In this document: positions 18,101 through 26,207 of the stretch, one piece after another
Layout of the letters: the number at the start of each line of letters is the position of its first letter
Position numbering within the stretch: the stretch's first letter is position 1
DNA from: Pseudoalteromonas rubra
GTDB lineage: Bacteria; Pseudomonadota; Gammaproteobacteria; Enterobacterales; Alteromonadaceae
Reading direction: 5' to 3'
DNA: 64,000 nucleotides
NCBI RefSeq assembly: GCF_000238295.3
Contig: NZ_AHCD03000034.1
Span: 124,001 to 188,000 of the forward strand
Notes under the pieces: generated by a model
Told to the model about the DNA's origin: nothing
The model's database searches: none
The model's input: only the letters and a program-made list of their open reading frames with translations
Made by a program: the position numbers and the translations under genes

Positions 18101-18277
18101 TTTGAGTCGAGCCTGCAGGCACAGTTTGTGATCCCAACAGCCATATCACTGAGCTTCTCGGTGTTGTTTGCAACCGGGGTAACATTGATCATGGTGCCTT
18201 GTATGTATGTGATGCTCGAAGATATCAAAGGGGTGTCTGGCTCCTTACTGAGACCAATCAGGCGTCTGTTGGCCTAG
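15173..18277 (+). CDS. RND-family efflux pump, inner membrane subunit
   Basis: A 1034-residue AcrB-type RND transporter with 12 predicted membrane helices and two large periplasmic domains. The proton-relay aspartates of helix 4 are visible in GIVVDDAIVIGES. The second helical bundle includes VFGIVAAAGVVINDSLVMTD. It overlaps the adaptor gene by 4 nt, so the two are translationally coupled. It shares its promoter region with the NAS-like metallophore gene; in Pseudomonas aeruginosa, MexAB-OprM secretes the NAS-derived metallophore pseudopaline, so a metallophore-export role is a reasonable inference. General drug efflux is the alternative. No tolC homologue is adjacent. Confidence 0.9.
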   Translation: MSQPSKLIGYFVHHPVAANLLMLFIVCMGLLSYQGIQRQTFPVSDNNKIIVTATELGASVKEVEENILLKIEQALKPQVGIKRLTSQATPSRGRVEIELEHDQVLAHRLDEIKMKLDAIATFPPAMEPLQIVERAQRQRALSVVLSGPDNPLELRKLGNELKEELLQLDGIAHVDLSAIPDYEVAIELSPLRLREYNLSLSDVVRAIQTQADNVSAGEIKTARGNIYLRLAQRGYQGSALASTPIITGPLGETVQLRDIATIKDGFRETLDAGRFNGEQAVYIMVLAAKEQSLTDVVAQVKAYVDYKREVLPEHINIYEFVDVTFYLQGRLNMMLENLAQGAILVFIVLAVFLRTRLAIWVMLGLPVSMLGAFWLMPLFGITMNLVSLFAFIMVLGIVVDDAIVIGESVCEEVESNGHSPQQVIKGAQKVAMPATFGVLTTIAVFMPFMFSSGPNSGQFIAIAGVCILCLFFSLIESKLILPAHLAATRLPPKPADHWRNRFNSKLQQLLNNHYAPLLKHCIHYRYAVIVGFMCLLVLAICLIISGLLRFTPVPKVPHDYPSINIQMDHSVSEAHTLAAVEQIETLINRVEQDIRTQTGKPMMDVMYTRIDHLTEAEVVVPLVPEAERPFDTFELARRWREQLPDIPGVKKLTIESDVIDITEKTDLEYRLFASDAETLYQASRAMVDKLNRISGVHSVYSSLDSTQTEYQIQLKPLAHQLNLSAKDVTRQVGARFYGLEVQRVMREGQEVVFKVRGAQADRQQLSALDHTLITLPNGEQVFFGDVASTVEVPGFSSISREQGYQVATISANVDEQYTSIAHVTEHIESQLLSELTQAHPGLTTQPGVTLQAQRQEQSEVLVFGLVGLLVVYCLLALPLKSYLQPVLVMSVIPFSVVGALWGHYLLGYSLSMMSVFGIVAAAGVVINDSLVMTDVINRHRSAGLDIKTSVIRAGIGRFRAILLTSLTTFLGLVPIMFESSLQAQFVIPTAISLSFSVLFATGVTLIMVPCMYVMLEDIKGVSGSLLRPIRRLLA

Positions 18278-18281
18278 CATC

Positions 18282-18308
18282 AAAAAGCCCGGCAATCAGT
18301 GCCGGGCT
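18282..18308. terminator. Intrinsic terminator between RND pump and TonB receptor genes
   Basis: agcccggca (18286-18294) and tgccgggct (18300-18308) form a 9-bp GC-rich stem with a 5-nt loop. On the minus strand it is followed by TTTTT, so it is best suited to end the receptor transcript. On the plus strand it directly follows the pump stop codon. Confidence 0.8.
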
Positions 18309-18412
18309 GTTTCTATTCAGGCTTTAAAAGAAGCTGAATTTTAAACAAAAAAATGTGCCCAGGCAGGGAGCACCAGGGCACATTAAACGACTCAAAAGGT
18401 CTGTGGGCTAAA

Positions 18413-20536
18413 TTAGAACTGATATGAGGTCGACACTAATACCTTACGCGGCTCACCCGGCTGTACCCACATCTGAGAGTATGAGTTGGTGAAGTGCTTG
18501 CGATCAAAGGCGTTATGTACCTGCGCCTTTACTGACCAGCGGTCGCTGATCGCATACTCTGCAAACAAGTTCACAGTAACGTAGGAAGGCAGGTAGAAGT
18601 CAGTACCACGCTGGCCCAGTCGCTCATCCACATACTGAGCCCCTACACCCGCTGACAAGGCATTACCAAATACCGAATATTGCTGGCTCAGCTGAATACT
18701 GGCTGCGTTCTCTGGGATATTCAGCAGGTCGTCGCCTTTTTTAATGGCCACACCCAGACCGGTATCAATGGAATCTTTATCAACCTGTGCATCCAGGTGA
18801 GTAAATGAGAACTGGATCTGCGCATCTGCCGGTAACTGACCCACCACGTCCAGCTCAATGCCCTGGCTTGTAGCCTGGCCAATGGCAGCACTAAAGCCGG
18901 GGTTATTGATATCAGCAACGATGATGTTGGTCTGCTCACTGTCAAAATAGGCCAGCGTGATGTCCAGGTTATTGTCGAGCAAAGACCACTTACTGCCGAA
19001 CTCAATTGACTCACTCTGGTTCGGATCAAAGCCGTCTCCTTTGTAGTCAGTACCAAAGTTCAGACGGTAACCTTCGCCATAAGTTGAGTACAGTGACCAG
19101 TTATCACTGAACTGATATACCAGACCCAGCTGCGGGCTAAAGTGTTGCTCAGACTGATCTGCGCTCTGCATTCTGATCTTGTCGTCTGTAGTTTGTTTCA
19201 GCCAGTCAAAACGACCGCCAATACGCACCTGGAATGCGTCTGTCAGGGCTATCTGATCCTGGATATAGAAGCCGGTTGCCCATTGGTTTTGCTGGCGCAC
19301 AATCACCGGGGTTGGCGTTGGCGGTGTATGCTGACCATACACTGGCTGATGAATATTAATGGCATAAAGCTGTGCATCGGTTGGGTTGGTGCTTAGTGCT
19401 GGTGCGCGGGCAACCCGATAGTCTCTGTCAAACTCAAAACGGTCATAGTCAACACCCACAATGATGTGGTGTTTGATTGAGCCTGTCGTGACATCCCCAG
19501 CCAATTCAAAACGTGCCACATACTGATCGGTATCATAAGCGCGCTGTCTGTGCTGACGCGTCAGGGTCTGAAAATCTAAGTAAAGCTTTTGTCTGGACGG
19601 CGCAATATCAGCGTCGCTAGACAGGCTGTCCAGCTCAGTTTGTCTGTATGCCAGTGCTGAGCTAAGCTGCCAGTCACTGTTCAGGTCGTACACCCAGTTA
19701 AGCTGGTGACCATGTACCATAGTCGTTGTCGGGCCATCGCCCGGCTCGCCCAGGAAACGTTCGATAGGCATAAAGTCAAAGTTGCCATTTGGCGCGATAA
19801 TACCGCGGTCAAACGGGATTTCCTGCTCGGCATACTCAAAGTCATAATGCCAGGTTGAGTCGGCACTTTGGTCGAACACGAATGATGCCATCACACCATG
19901 CTTTTGCGTTTCTATGGTGTCACGGAAGCTGTCTTCTTCCTGATAAAAGCCAATAAAGCGACCAGCGACCGACTCAGACAACACCGCATTCACGTCACCT
20001 TCCAGGCGGCGGTGGGCGCGGCTGCCCGCTGTCAGTTCAAATTCGCTGGAAGACTGGAAAGTCGGCTTTTTGGTCACCAGGTTAATTGAACCACCCGGCT
20101 CACCACGGCCAAATAAGGCCGCTTTTGGACCCTTAAGCACTTCAACCCGCTCAATACCCGAAATATCACGAGGGCCAGAGAATCCACGCCCCGCATTAAA
20201 TCCATTAACCAGATAACCACTGGGCACATTCTCATCACCGAAGAAGCCGCGGATCGCAAAGCTATCCCACAGGCCACCCAGGCTATTTTGGCGACTGACC
20301 GACGCCGACATATCCAATACCTGAGTTAATCCTGTCACACCGGTTTGTTCAATTAATTCAGAGTCAAATTCGAACAACGATTCTGGTGATTGCAAATGCG
20401 TAAAGTCACCACGGTAGGCCTGGCGCTCGCCGGTTACTTCAATTTTTTCAATAGTACTGTCAGCAGACACAGAAAATGCCGCAGCGAGAGACAAAGAGAG
20501 TACACTTAAACGACACGCAGAGTGTAAGGGTTTCAT
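18413..20536 (-). CDS. TonB-dependent siderophore-type receptor, probable metallophore receptor
   Basis: A 707-residue outer-membrane receptor. It has a signal peptide (residues 1-25), a TonB box-like IEKIEVTG, a plug domain with FAIRGFFGDENVPSGYLVNG and IERVEVLKGPKAALFGRGEP (the siderophore receptor plug signature), and a 22-strand barrel ending in the terminal Phe of STSYQF. It resembles FpvA/FhuE-type receptors. It is monocistronic, with an intrinsic terminator downstream and a Zur-box-like sequence 18 nt before its ATG. Together with the NAS-like locus it is the likely importer of the metal-loaded product, equivalent to CntO of the pseudopaline system. Ligand identity is inferred from context only. 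Confidence 0.88.
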   Translation of the reverse strand: MKPLHSACRLSVLSLSLAAAFSVSADSTIEKIEVTGERQAYRGDFTHLQSPESLFEFDSELIEQTGVTGLTQVLDMSASVSRQNSLGGLWDSFAIRGFFGDENVPSGYLVNGFNAGRGFSGPRDISGIERVEVLKGPKAALFGRGEPGGSINLVTKKPTFQSSSEFELTAGSRAHRRLEGDVNAVLSESVAGRFIGFYQEEDSFRDTIETQKHGVMASFVFDQSADSTWHYDFEYAEQEIPFDRGIIAPNGNFDFMPIERFLGEPGDGPTTTMVHGHQLNWVYDLNSDWQLSSALAYRQTELDSLSSDADIAPSRQKLYLDFQTLTRQHRQRAYDTDQYVARFELAGDVTTGSIKHHIIVGVDYDRFEFDRDYRVARAPALSTNPTDAQLYAINIHQPVYGQHTPPTPTPVIVRQQNQWATGFYIQDQIALTDAFQVRIGGRFDWLKQTTDDKIRMQSADQSEQHFSPQLGLVYQFSDNWSLYSTYGEGYRLNFGTDYKGDGFDPNQSESIEFGSKWSLLDNNLDITLAYFDSEQTNIIVADINNPGFSAAIGQATSQGIELDVVGQLPADAQIQFSFTHLDAQVDKDSIDTGLGVAIKKGDDLLNIPENAASIQLSQQYSVFGNALSAGVGAQYVDERLGQRGTDFYLPSYVTVNLFAEYAISDRWSVKAQVHNAFDRKHFTNSYSQMWVQPGEPRKVLVSTSYQF

Positions 20537-20553
20537 TATCAGTCCTTCATTAT

Positions 20554-20566
20554 GATATATTATAAC
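20554..20566. promoter_or_regulatory. Zur-box-like operator upstream of the TonB receptor
   Basis: GATATATTATAAC matches the Zur core GTTATANTATAAC with one mismatch (position 2). It lies 18 nt upstream of the receptor ATG on the minus strand. It is the third such box in this block, after 11228 and 13871. Confidence 0.6.
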
Positions 20567-20730
20567 AACTTAAGCGCGAGGACTGTACCACGAATGCAGC
20601 CAGGTGTTAAGGAGTAATCAATGAAGTTTTTATACTGATTATTACTTTCATTTTTATTAATTAAATTGCAATAAATAGCGTAAATTCAGGTACATCCTTG
20701 CACCCAGTGCGTCCTCCCTGTTTATGAGTT

Positions 20731-21966
20731 TTAACCAGCCTTTTGCTCAGCCTCTTCAAAACGCTCAACACTAAACGGAGTCAGATCCAATGACGGTGTT
20801 TTGCCCATAATCAGTTCGGTCATCAGCTGACCCGTGATAGCCGATGTCAAAATGCCGGTACGGAAATGACCACAAGCATTGAGGTAACCTTCTACCCCCT
20901 CGACCGGACCCAGGATTGGCAACTCATCCGGAGTGCCCGGACGTAACCCAGCCCAGCAACGCTTAATGCTCGACTCTTTTAATATCGGCAAACACTTCAT
21001 CGCTCCCTGCGACAGCTCCTGAATTTTGTCCAGGCTATTGGTGGTGTCAAAGCCTTTCTCTTCTGTCGATGAACCAATCAGGATTTCACCGTTGTCCTTT
21101 TGTGCAATGTAACAGTCACTGGTACTGATACAGCCGTTCATGATCTTTGGCATGCGCTCCGACAGCACGATTTGTCCTTTCACCGGATACACCGGCATAG
21201 TACGACCAGTGGCTTGCTGATATAACTCGTTAGCCCAGGCACCGGAGGCATTGATCAGGGTATCGCAGAAAAAGACTTCATCGCTCGTTTTCACTCCTTC
21301 CACAACATTGCCGTTGCGGATCACCGAGGTGACTTCAGTATTCAGATACAAAGACACCCCATTTTGACGTGCGCCTTCCAGATAGGCGTCGACCAGTCGA
21401 TACGGGTTTACCTGGTGATCACAAATAAAATCAATGGCACCGATGGCATCGTCGGTCACATAGGGCTCTTCTTTTTTGAGTTGCTCAGCGTCCAGCCAAC
21501 GTACCTGATCAGCCAGGTGAGGGATCCCCTGAGTGATCTGCTCTGCATACAGTCTGTCTTCTTCGTTATACATGATAAATTTCAGCCCAGTGCGCTCAAA
21601 TTTAAAGTCAACACCGTGCTTCTCCAGCATCTCCTGGTGCAATGCCGGATACATGTTGTTAGACGTTAATGCAAACTCAAAAAAGCAATCCGGCAACTGG
21701 TGCGGACGCATTACCGGCACTTCCTTACCTTGTGCCTCACTGTGCAATTTAGACAGAGTTTTAAAGAAAATGACTCCGCATCCAAGACCAACCGACTCAC
21801 CAATGGCCCACAATCCCCCGGCTGACGCGCGCGACGCATTGCCAGGCTTCTTTAAATCAATTAATGCGATTTTTAAATCTGTATCGCGACTCAAAAAGTA
21901 TGCGCACGCCGCACCCACTGCACCGCCACCAGCGATGACAACATCATATTTTTTCATTGTGTTCAT
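20731..21966 (-). CDS. hcnC: Hydrogen cyanide synthase subunit HcnC
   Basis: A 411-residue FAD-dependent oxidoreductase of the D-amino acid oxidase family (HcnC is about 417). The dinucleotide-binding motif GGGAVGAACAYFL is near residue 13, and CWAGLRPGTPDELPILGP is the C-terminal FAD signature. Together with HcnA and HcnB it oxidises glycine to HCN and CO2 at the membrane, passing electrons to the respiratory chain. It is the third gene of the operon and overlaps hcnB by 4 nt (ATGA). Opine or hydroxyproline dehydrogenases are relatives, but the HcnA and HcnB partners favour HCN synthase. Confidence 0.85.
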   Translation of the reverse strand: MNTMKKYDVVIAGGGAVGAACAYFLSRDTDLKIALIDLKKPGNASRASAGGLWAIGESVGLGCGVIFFKTLSKLHSEAQGKEVPVMRPHQLPDCFFEFALTSNNMYPALHQEMLEKHGVDFKFERTGLKFIMYNEEDRLYAEQITQGIPHLADQVRWLDAEQLKKEEPYVTDDAIGAIDFICDHQVNPYRLVDAYLEGARQNGVSLYLNTEVTSVIRNGNVVEGVKTSDEVFFCDTLINASGAWANELYQQATGRTMPVYPVKGQIVLSERMPKIMNGCISTSDCYIAQKDNGEILIGSSTEEKGFDTTNSLDKIQELSQGAMKCLPILKESSIKRCWAGLRPGTPDELPILGPVEGVEGYLNACGHFRTGILTSAITGQLMTELIMGKTPSLDLTPFSVERFEEAEQKAG

Positions 21967-23351
21967 TCCATTAAGGTAAAGGGGATAGGATCAAGAGGAA
22001 AACGTGGCTTGATCACGCCAATGTTCTCTGTCAGACCTGCCTGATGCAGGTAATCCAGCGCGTAGGAACTACAGGTTTTCCCCTGGCAGTCTCCCATACC
22101 AATGCGGGTTCGCATCTTCAGGCTGGTGATGTCTTTAACGCCTTGCGCAATGGCCTCATCCAACTGCTCCTTGCGCACTTGCTCACAGCGACAAACCACG
22201 GTCTGTGGCTGCGCCAGAGACAATAAGCCGGGTTGACGATCTGAGAACCGGTCAAAGCCAAAACGGAATTTTTTAATCCGCGCCAGCTTGTTGTTAACTT
22301 TTGTAGCCCGCGAGAACAGCTCAGATTCTGTGATCTTTCCGCACTGCCAGGCCAGACGTAATGCCGCCAATTGACCTTCACAAATGGCGGCATCAGCCCC
22401 CAGCAAGCCATTACTGTCACCCACTACAAAAGCACTGTGATTCTGGCTCTGATGCCACTCATCCAGTGCAGGCACATAACCACTGACTTTACTGTAGGTG
22501 TGTTCCAGGCCCAGTAACATAGCAAGCTGGGTCCGTGCCACGAATCCGTACCCCACCCCAATGGCATCGACTGCCACCTGCTCAGCCAGGTCACGTTGAG
22601 GTCGCCACTGACTATCGTATGGCGCAACATGAATACTGCTAAGCTGTTCCTCGCCCTGCGCACTGACAATGCCCCAACCATATTTGAACGGGATTTTGTG
22701 TTTTTTGAGGTAACTCATCATGCTCATGCCCGACAGCGTTAACTTGGGCTTATTCAGCAAGGCAACGGCCTCTTTCGCCAGCTTGGCAAATGGGCTGGCT
22801 TCATATACACCCACCACATCGACACCCGCTTTATGCAACTGACAGGCAACCAGAGGCAATAAAGGTCCGGTGCCCACCAACGCCATACGCTGTCCCGGCC
22901 TGACCAAACCACTTTTCAGCTGCAATTGCACTCCGCCCAGTAACATAACGCCGGGTAACTGCCAGCCAGGAAAAGGGATACTGCGCTCGTGACAACCGGT
23001 TGCCAGGATCAGATGAGCATAGGGCTGACGACTCAACCCCGAGTCATCACTGAGTAAAAGTTGATTACTGCCTTCCGGACCAAGCACCCGGGTCTGCGTT
23101 TTGACTTCAATGGACTCTCGGTGCGCCTGATAGCGGGTTTGCAATGCCGTCATGGCGCGCTTCAGGTTGTCATCCAGGTGCGGCAATGAGTCAGTCTTGC
23201 GCAGTGGACCGCGATATATCACCCCACCCAGCTTAGGTGCTTCGTCAATGATCACTGACTTTAATCCATGACGTGCTAATTCAGCTGCCGCAGCAGTCCC
23301 CGCAGGACCGCCACCAACGATCACCACCTTGTCGTGCGTCTGGCTAGTCAT
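21963..23351 (-). CDS. hcnB: Hydrogen cyanide synthase subunit HcnB
   Basis: A 462-residue FAD/NAD(P) oxidoreductase. The first Rossmann motif is VIVGGGPAGTAAAAELARHG, and ATGCHERSIPFPGWQLPGVM is a block typical of HcnB. A second nucleotide motif is VGTGPLLPLVACQLHKAGV. A C-terminal BFD-like [2Fe-2S] region has CRCEQV and MGDCQGKTC. Length equals pseudomonad HcnB (about 464). It overlaps hcnA by 8 nt and hcnC by 4 nt. It is the flavoprotein electron-transfer subunit of the glycine-oxidising complex. Confidence 0.88.
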   Translation of the reverse strand: MTSQTHDKVVIVGGGPAGTAAAAELARHGLKSVIIDEAPKLGGVIYRGPLRKTDSLPHLDDNLKRAMTALQTRYQAHRESIEVKTQTRVLGPEGSNQLLLSDDSGLSRQPYAHLILATGCHERSIPFPGWQLPGVMLLGGVQLQLKSGLVRPGQRMALVGTGPLLPLVACQLHKAGVDVVGVYEASPFAKLAKEAVALLNKPKLTLSGMSMMSYLKKHKIPFKYGWGIVSAQGEEQLSSIHVAPYDSQWRPQRDLAEQVAVDAIGVGYGFVARTQLAMLLGLEHTYSKVSGYVPALDEWHQSQNHSAFVVGDSNGLLGADAAICEGQLAALRLAWQCGKITESELFSRATKVNNKLARIKKFRFGFDRFSDRQPGLLSLAQPQTVVCRCEQVRKEQLDEAIAQGVKDITSLKMRTRIGMGDCQGKTCSSYALDYLHQAGLTENIGVIKPRFPLDPIPFTLME

Positions 23352-23664
23352 GTTTGATCCCCTCTTCTTTGAAACGGTTGGTCAGGGTTTCAACCGACAT
23401 GTGTGGCTTAACTAAAGTCTGGCAGGCACGTTGCTTGTGCTTAGCATTGATCTTCACCTGGCAACAATGGCATACCCCCATGCCACAGTAGGCACCTGAT
23501 GCAACATTGCGGTCGTTTTCCATCACTTTGGCATAGTTGGCGGCAAGTAAAACCGACAACACGGTTTCCCCTTCACAGGCCTCAACAGATTGATCATCGA
23601 CGGTAATTTTAAAATTGCGCGAAGGCAGAGGCGTAATGTCTCGGGTGCGCTTAAGTGGTTTCAT
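23344..23664 (-). CDS. hcnA: Hydrogen cyanide synthase subunit HcnA ([2Fe-2S] protein)
   Basis: A 106-residue ferredoxin-like protein. The cluster ligands are in SGAYCGMGVCHCCQV and RACQTLVKP, and GETVLSVLLAANY is the usual N-terminal block. Length and motif order match HcnA of pseudomonads (about 104). It is first in a tightly overlapping hcnABC operon. No clear SD is seen. In Pseudomonas the operon is controlled by ANR, quorum sensing and Gac/Rsm; none of those sites is convincing here (a poor FNR-like half dyad lies far upstream at 23928). Confidence 0.9.
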   Translation of the reverse strand: MKPLKRTRDITPLPSRNFKITVDDQSVEACEGETVLSVLLAANYAKVMENDRNVASGAYCGMGVCHCCQVKINAKHKQRACQTLVKPHMSVETLTNRFKEEGIKHD

Positions 23665-24002
23665 AACTTGTCTCTCTCATGTAGTGATACATCATCGAGC
23701 GCAGCATGTACGCTTGATATACAGGACAGGTAAGAGCCAGTGACGTTGAGGGTAACTTGAAATGATAATTAAAAGTTAACTACTAAAAAGTGTACAACCG
23801 TTTTCCCGGTTCCTTTCGCTCGTCTATGCCCTATTTCAGGCACATTCAGCTCATTTCCTGTGAACGAAAGAAGATTAACCCGGAATAAACAATTAAGCTA
23901 TATTTATTTACATTGAATAAACAAAAATTGATCTGGATCCGGGCATGTCGCTTTTTTACGCACTCACTGGTGACTTGCTCATCGCCAGTTCATGCTTTTC
24001 TC
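23665..24002. other. Intergenic region upstream of hcnA and downstream of the HxlR gene
   Basis: Contains the hcnA promoter region (not resolved) and a short stem (actggtga 23966-23973 with tcgccagt 23982-23989) just past the HxlR gene end. It is AT-rich in the middle. I see no coding sequence. Confidence 0.5.
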
Positions 24003-24362
24003 TTAGTCGAGTTGATGAGACTCGGACCAGACTCGCAGCTGCTCCAGAATATGCAGTGCTGAGCGACCAAACTCGGTCAACTCATACGTGACAGCCACTG
24101 GCCGTTCATTAACGACCGTACGTAATACCATGCCCTGGGATTCCAGCTCCTTGAGGCGCTGATCGATCATCTTTTTACTGGCACCGCCGAGCATTCTGGC
24201 CAGATCGTTAAACCTCACCGGTTCATCTTTAAGGTGATAAATGATAGATCCCGTCCATTTGCCGCCGATGAGGCGCATGCCCTTTTCGATGGCACAGGGT
24301 TCGAGACACGCATTTAAAACTTTTTTTCTTCCCTTACTATCTGTTTTAACGACACTTTCCAC
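24003..24362 (-). CDS. HxlR-family transcriptional regulator
   Basis: A 119-residue winged-helix regulator of the HxlR/DUF24 type. It has the N-terminal cysteine (ACLEPCAIEKGMRLIGGKWT), FNDLARMLGGASKKMIDQRL as recognition region and VTYELTEFGRSALHILEQL at the C terminus. HxlR proteins typically sense electrophiles or oxidants through that cysteine. It is divergent, across about 110 bp, from the mdaB-peroxiredoxin operon, which it probably represses. Confidence 0.88.
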   Translation of the reverse strand: MESVVKTDSKGRKKVLNACLEPCAIEKGMRLIGGKWTGSIIYHLKDEPVRFNDLARMLGGASKKMIDQRLKELESQGMVLRTVVNERPVAVTYELTEFGRSALHILEQLRVWSESHQLD

Positions 24363-24470
24363 AGTCAGGACTCCAAAATCAGGGTGGTTACCAAAAGTAA
24401 ACTAATTGAATAAAGGTCACAGGTTACTATTATAAACCACGATAGCAATTAAGCCTACCGGAGAATCAAC

Positions 24471-25052
24471 ATGAACAAAGCCCTGATCATTAACGCACAT
24501 CAGTATTACCCCTTTTCTGAAGGGAAACTCAATGCCACGCTGGTTAATAGTATGGTCTCTCACCTGACTACCAGGGGGTTCGAGACCCGGGTGGTAACAA
24601 TGGCTGAACCACTCGACATTGAGCACCAACTGGATCTGCACCGCTGGGCTGATGTCGTGATCCTGCAATCTCCAATTAACTGGATGGGTCTGCCATGGTC
24701 ATTTAAAAAGTATATGGACGAGGTGTATACCGCAGGTATGGGGGGTGCCCTGTGCAATGGCGACGGACGCTCAGCCGACCAGCCTAAAGCCAATTATGGG
24801 CGAGGTGGCACGCTTGGCGATACGCGTTACATGCTCTCAGTCACTTTTAATGCCCCGGCGGAATCGTTTAATGACGTAAATGAGTTTTTTGAGGGTAAAA
24901 GCGTGGACGATTTGCTGCTCCCGGCACATATGAACTTTAAGTTCTTTGGTATGCAGTCTATACCTACGTTTAGCTGCTTCGATGTGATGAAAAATGCAGA
25001 CATAGAGGGCGACCTTGCGCGCCTCAACACCCATTTAAACACCTACTTTTAA
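24471..25052 (+). CDS. mdaB: NAD(P)H quinone reductase MdaB-like
   Basis: A 193-residue flavodoxin-fold quinone oxidoreductase matching MdaB: ALIINAH at the N terminus, WADVVILQSPINWMGLPWSF, KKYMDEVYTAG, and YMLSVTFNAPAESF. It reduces quinones by two electrons using FAD and NAD(P)H, avoiding semiquinone radicals. First gene of an operon with peroxiredoxin-like and AhpD-like genes, divergent from the HxlR regulator. SD GGAG lies 8 nt upstream of the ATG. Confidence 0.88.
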   Translation: MNKALIINAHQYYPFSEGKLNATLVNSMVSHLTTRGFETRVVTMAEPLDIEHQLDLHRWADVVILQSPINWMGLPWSFKKYMDEVYTAGMGGALCNGDGRSADQPKANYGRGGTLGDTRYMLSVTFNAPAESFNDVNEFFEGKSVDDLLLPAHMNFKFFGMQSIPTFSCFDVMKNADIEGDLARLNTHLNTYF

Positions 25053-25061
25053 GGACGCACC

Positions 25062-25610
25062 ATGAGCCACACTAACCAGTACACTCAAAAACTGCACCCC
25101 GGCAGCCCATTTCCGGACATCCAGGTTAATCTGGCCGATGGGAGTACACGTCAACTGGCACAGGCCAACAATGCTGGCAGGTGGCAGCTGGTGCTGGTTT
25201 ATCGGGGTCGCCACTGCCCGTTATGCACCCGTTACCTGAATAAGCTGGAACAATTCAAGGATCAGCTGGCTGATATCAAAGTCGACATAGTTGCGGTATC
25301 CGGAGACAGCCTGGCACAACTGCAAAGCCACAGCGAGCAGCTTAACGTGTCGTTTGCGCTGGGATATGGTCTGCGCCTTGCAGACATGAAAACCCTGGGC
25401 CTGTTTATTTCTGACCCCCGATCAGCACAGGAAACAGATCACCCCTTTGCCGAGCCCGGGCTCTTTGTCGTCAATGAAGCCGGAAACATTCAGGTGACAG
25501 ATATTTCTAACAACCCCTTCGTTCGCCCGGATCTGACTTCCTTGGTAAATGGTCTTGGCTGGATCCGGGACCCGGACAACAACTACCCCATTCGCGGTAT
25601 GCATAACTAA
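25062..25610 (+). CDS. Peroxiredoxin-like thioredoxin-fold protein
   Basis: A 182-residue AhpC/TSA-like protein. The active-site region is LVYRGRHCPLCTRYLNKLEQ, with a CxxC of the kind seen in the peroxiredoxin-like family 2. PGSPFPDIQVNLADGS is the usual N terminus of such folds. It probably reduces peroxides or disulfides. It starts 9 nt after mdaB and is followed after 24 nt by an AhpD-like gene, the usual electron donor partner. Confidence 0.82.
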   Translation: MSHTNQYTQKLHPGSPFPDIQVNLADGSTRQLAQANNAGRWQLVLVYRGRHCPLCTRYLNKLEQFKDQLADIKVDIVAVSGDSLAQLQSHSEQLNVSFALGYGLRLADMKTLGLFISDPRSAQETDHPFAEPGLFVVNEAGNIQVTDISNNPFVRPDLTSLVNGLGWIRDPDNNYPIRGMHN

Positions 25611-25634
25611 CCGCCTTTTAACAGGAGCAAACAC

Positions 25635-26192
25635 ATGTTTACCTATTATGAGCCCGACACTGCACCACAAGACTCTAAACCGCTCATGGCGCAATCACTG
25701 GCCGGTTTTGGCATGCTGCCCAACCTGCATAAAGTGCTGGCAGAGTCGGCCGTGACCTACAAAGCCTATAACGATACCTTTAGCGCTTTTATGCAAGACA
25801 CCAGTTTGTCGGCCGTTGAACAGCAGGTGGTGTTTATGACCGCCAACTACGAAAATAACTGTCACTATTGTGTTCCCGGTCATACCTGGATGATGAAATC
25901 TGCCGGCATGCCCGATGCTCTGATCACCGCACTGCGCGAAGGCACCCCCTTGCCAGACAGTAAACTTCAGGCACTGCAGGATTTTGTAAAAGCACTGCTG
26001 GCCAAACAGGGGCATATTGGCGATGACGCGCTGGCAGCCTTTTTGAATGCCGGATACAGCAAACAGCAGGCACTGGAAGTACTAACCGGCCTGGCTGCTA
26101 AACTCATCTCCAACTTTACCAATGCGCTGGCCAAAACCGAACTGGACCCACCGATGCAAGCCTATCAGTGGACCCATCCGGATTCACGATAA
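25635..26192 (+). CDS. AhpD/carboxymuconolactone decarboxylase-family protein
   Basis: A 185-residue all-helical CMD-family protein with the redox motif ENNCHYCVPGHTWM (CxxC plus His), as in AhpD-like alkylhydroperoxidases. SD AGGAG is at good spacing. Position after a peroxiredoxin-like gene suggests it recycles or complements that protein in detoxifying peroxides or quinone-derived oxidants. Confidence 0.85.
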   Translation: MFTYYEPDTAPQDSKPLMAQSLAGFGMLPNLHKVLAESAVTYKAYNDTFSAFMQDTSLSAVEQQVVFMTANYENNCHYCVPGHTWMMKSAGMPDALITALREGTPLPDSKLQALQDFVKALLAKQGHIGDDALAAFLNAGYSKQQALEVLTGLAAKLISNFTNALAKTELDPPMQAYQWTHPDSR

Positions 26193-26207
26193 TCGTCCGC
26201 CTCGACT

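Noticed and set aside
23928..23940. FNR/ANR-like box (ttgatctggatcc) upstream of hcnA
   Set aside because: Only one half matches the TTGAT-N4-ATCAA dyad well and it lies about 265 nt from the start codon.
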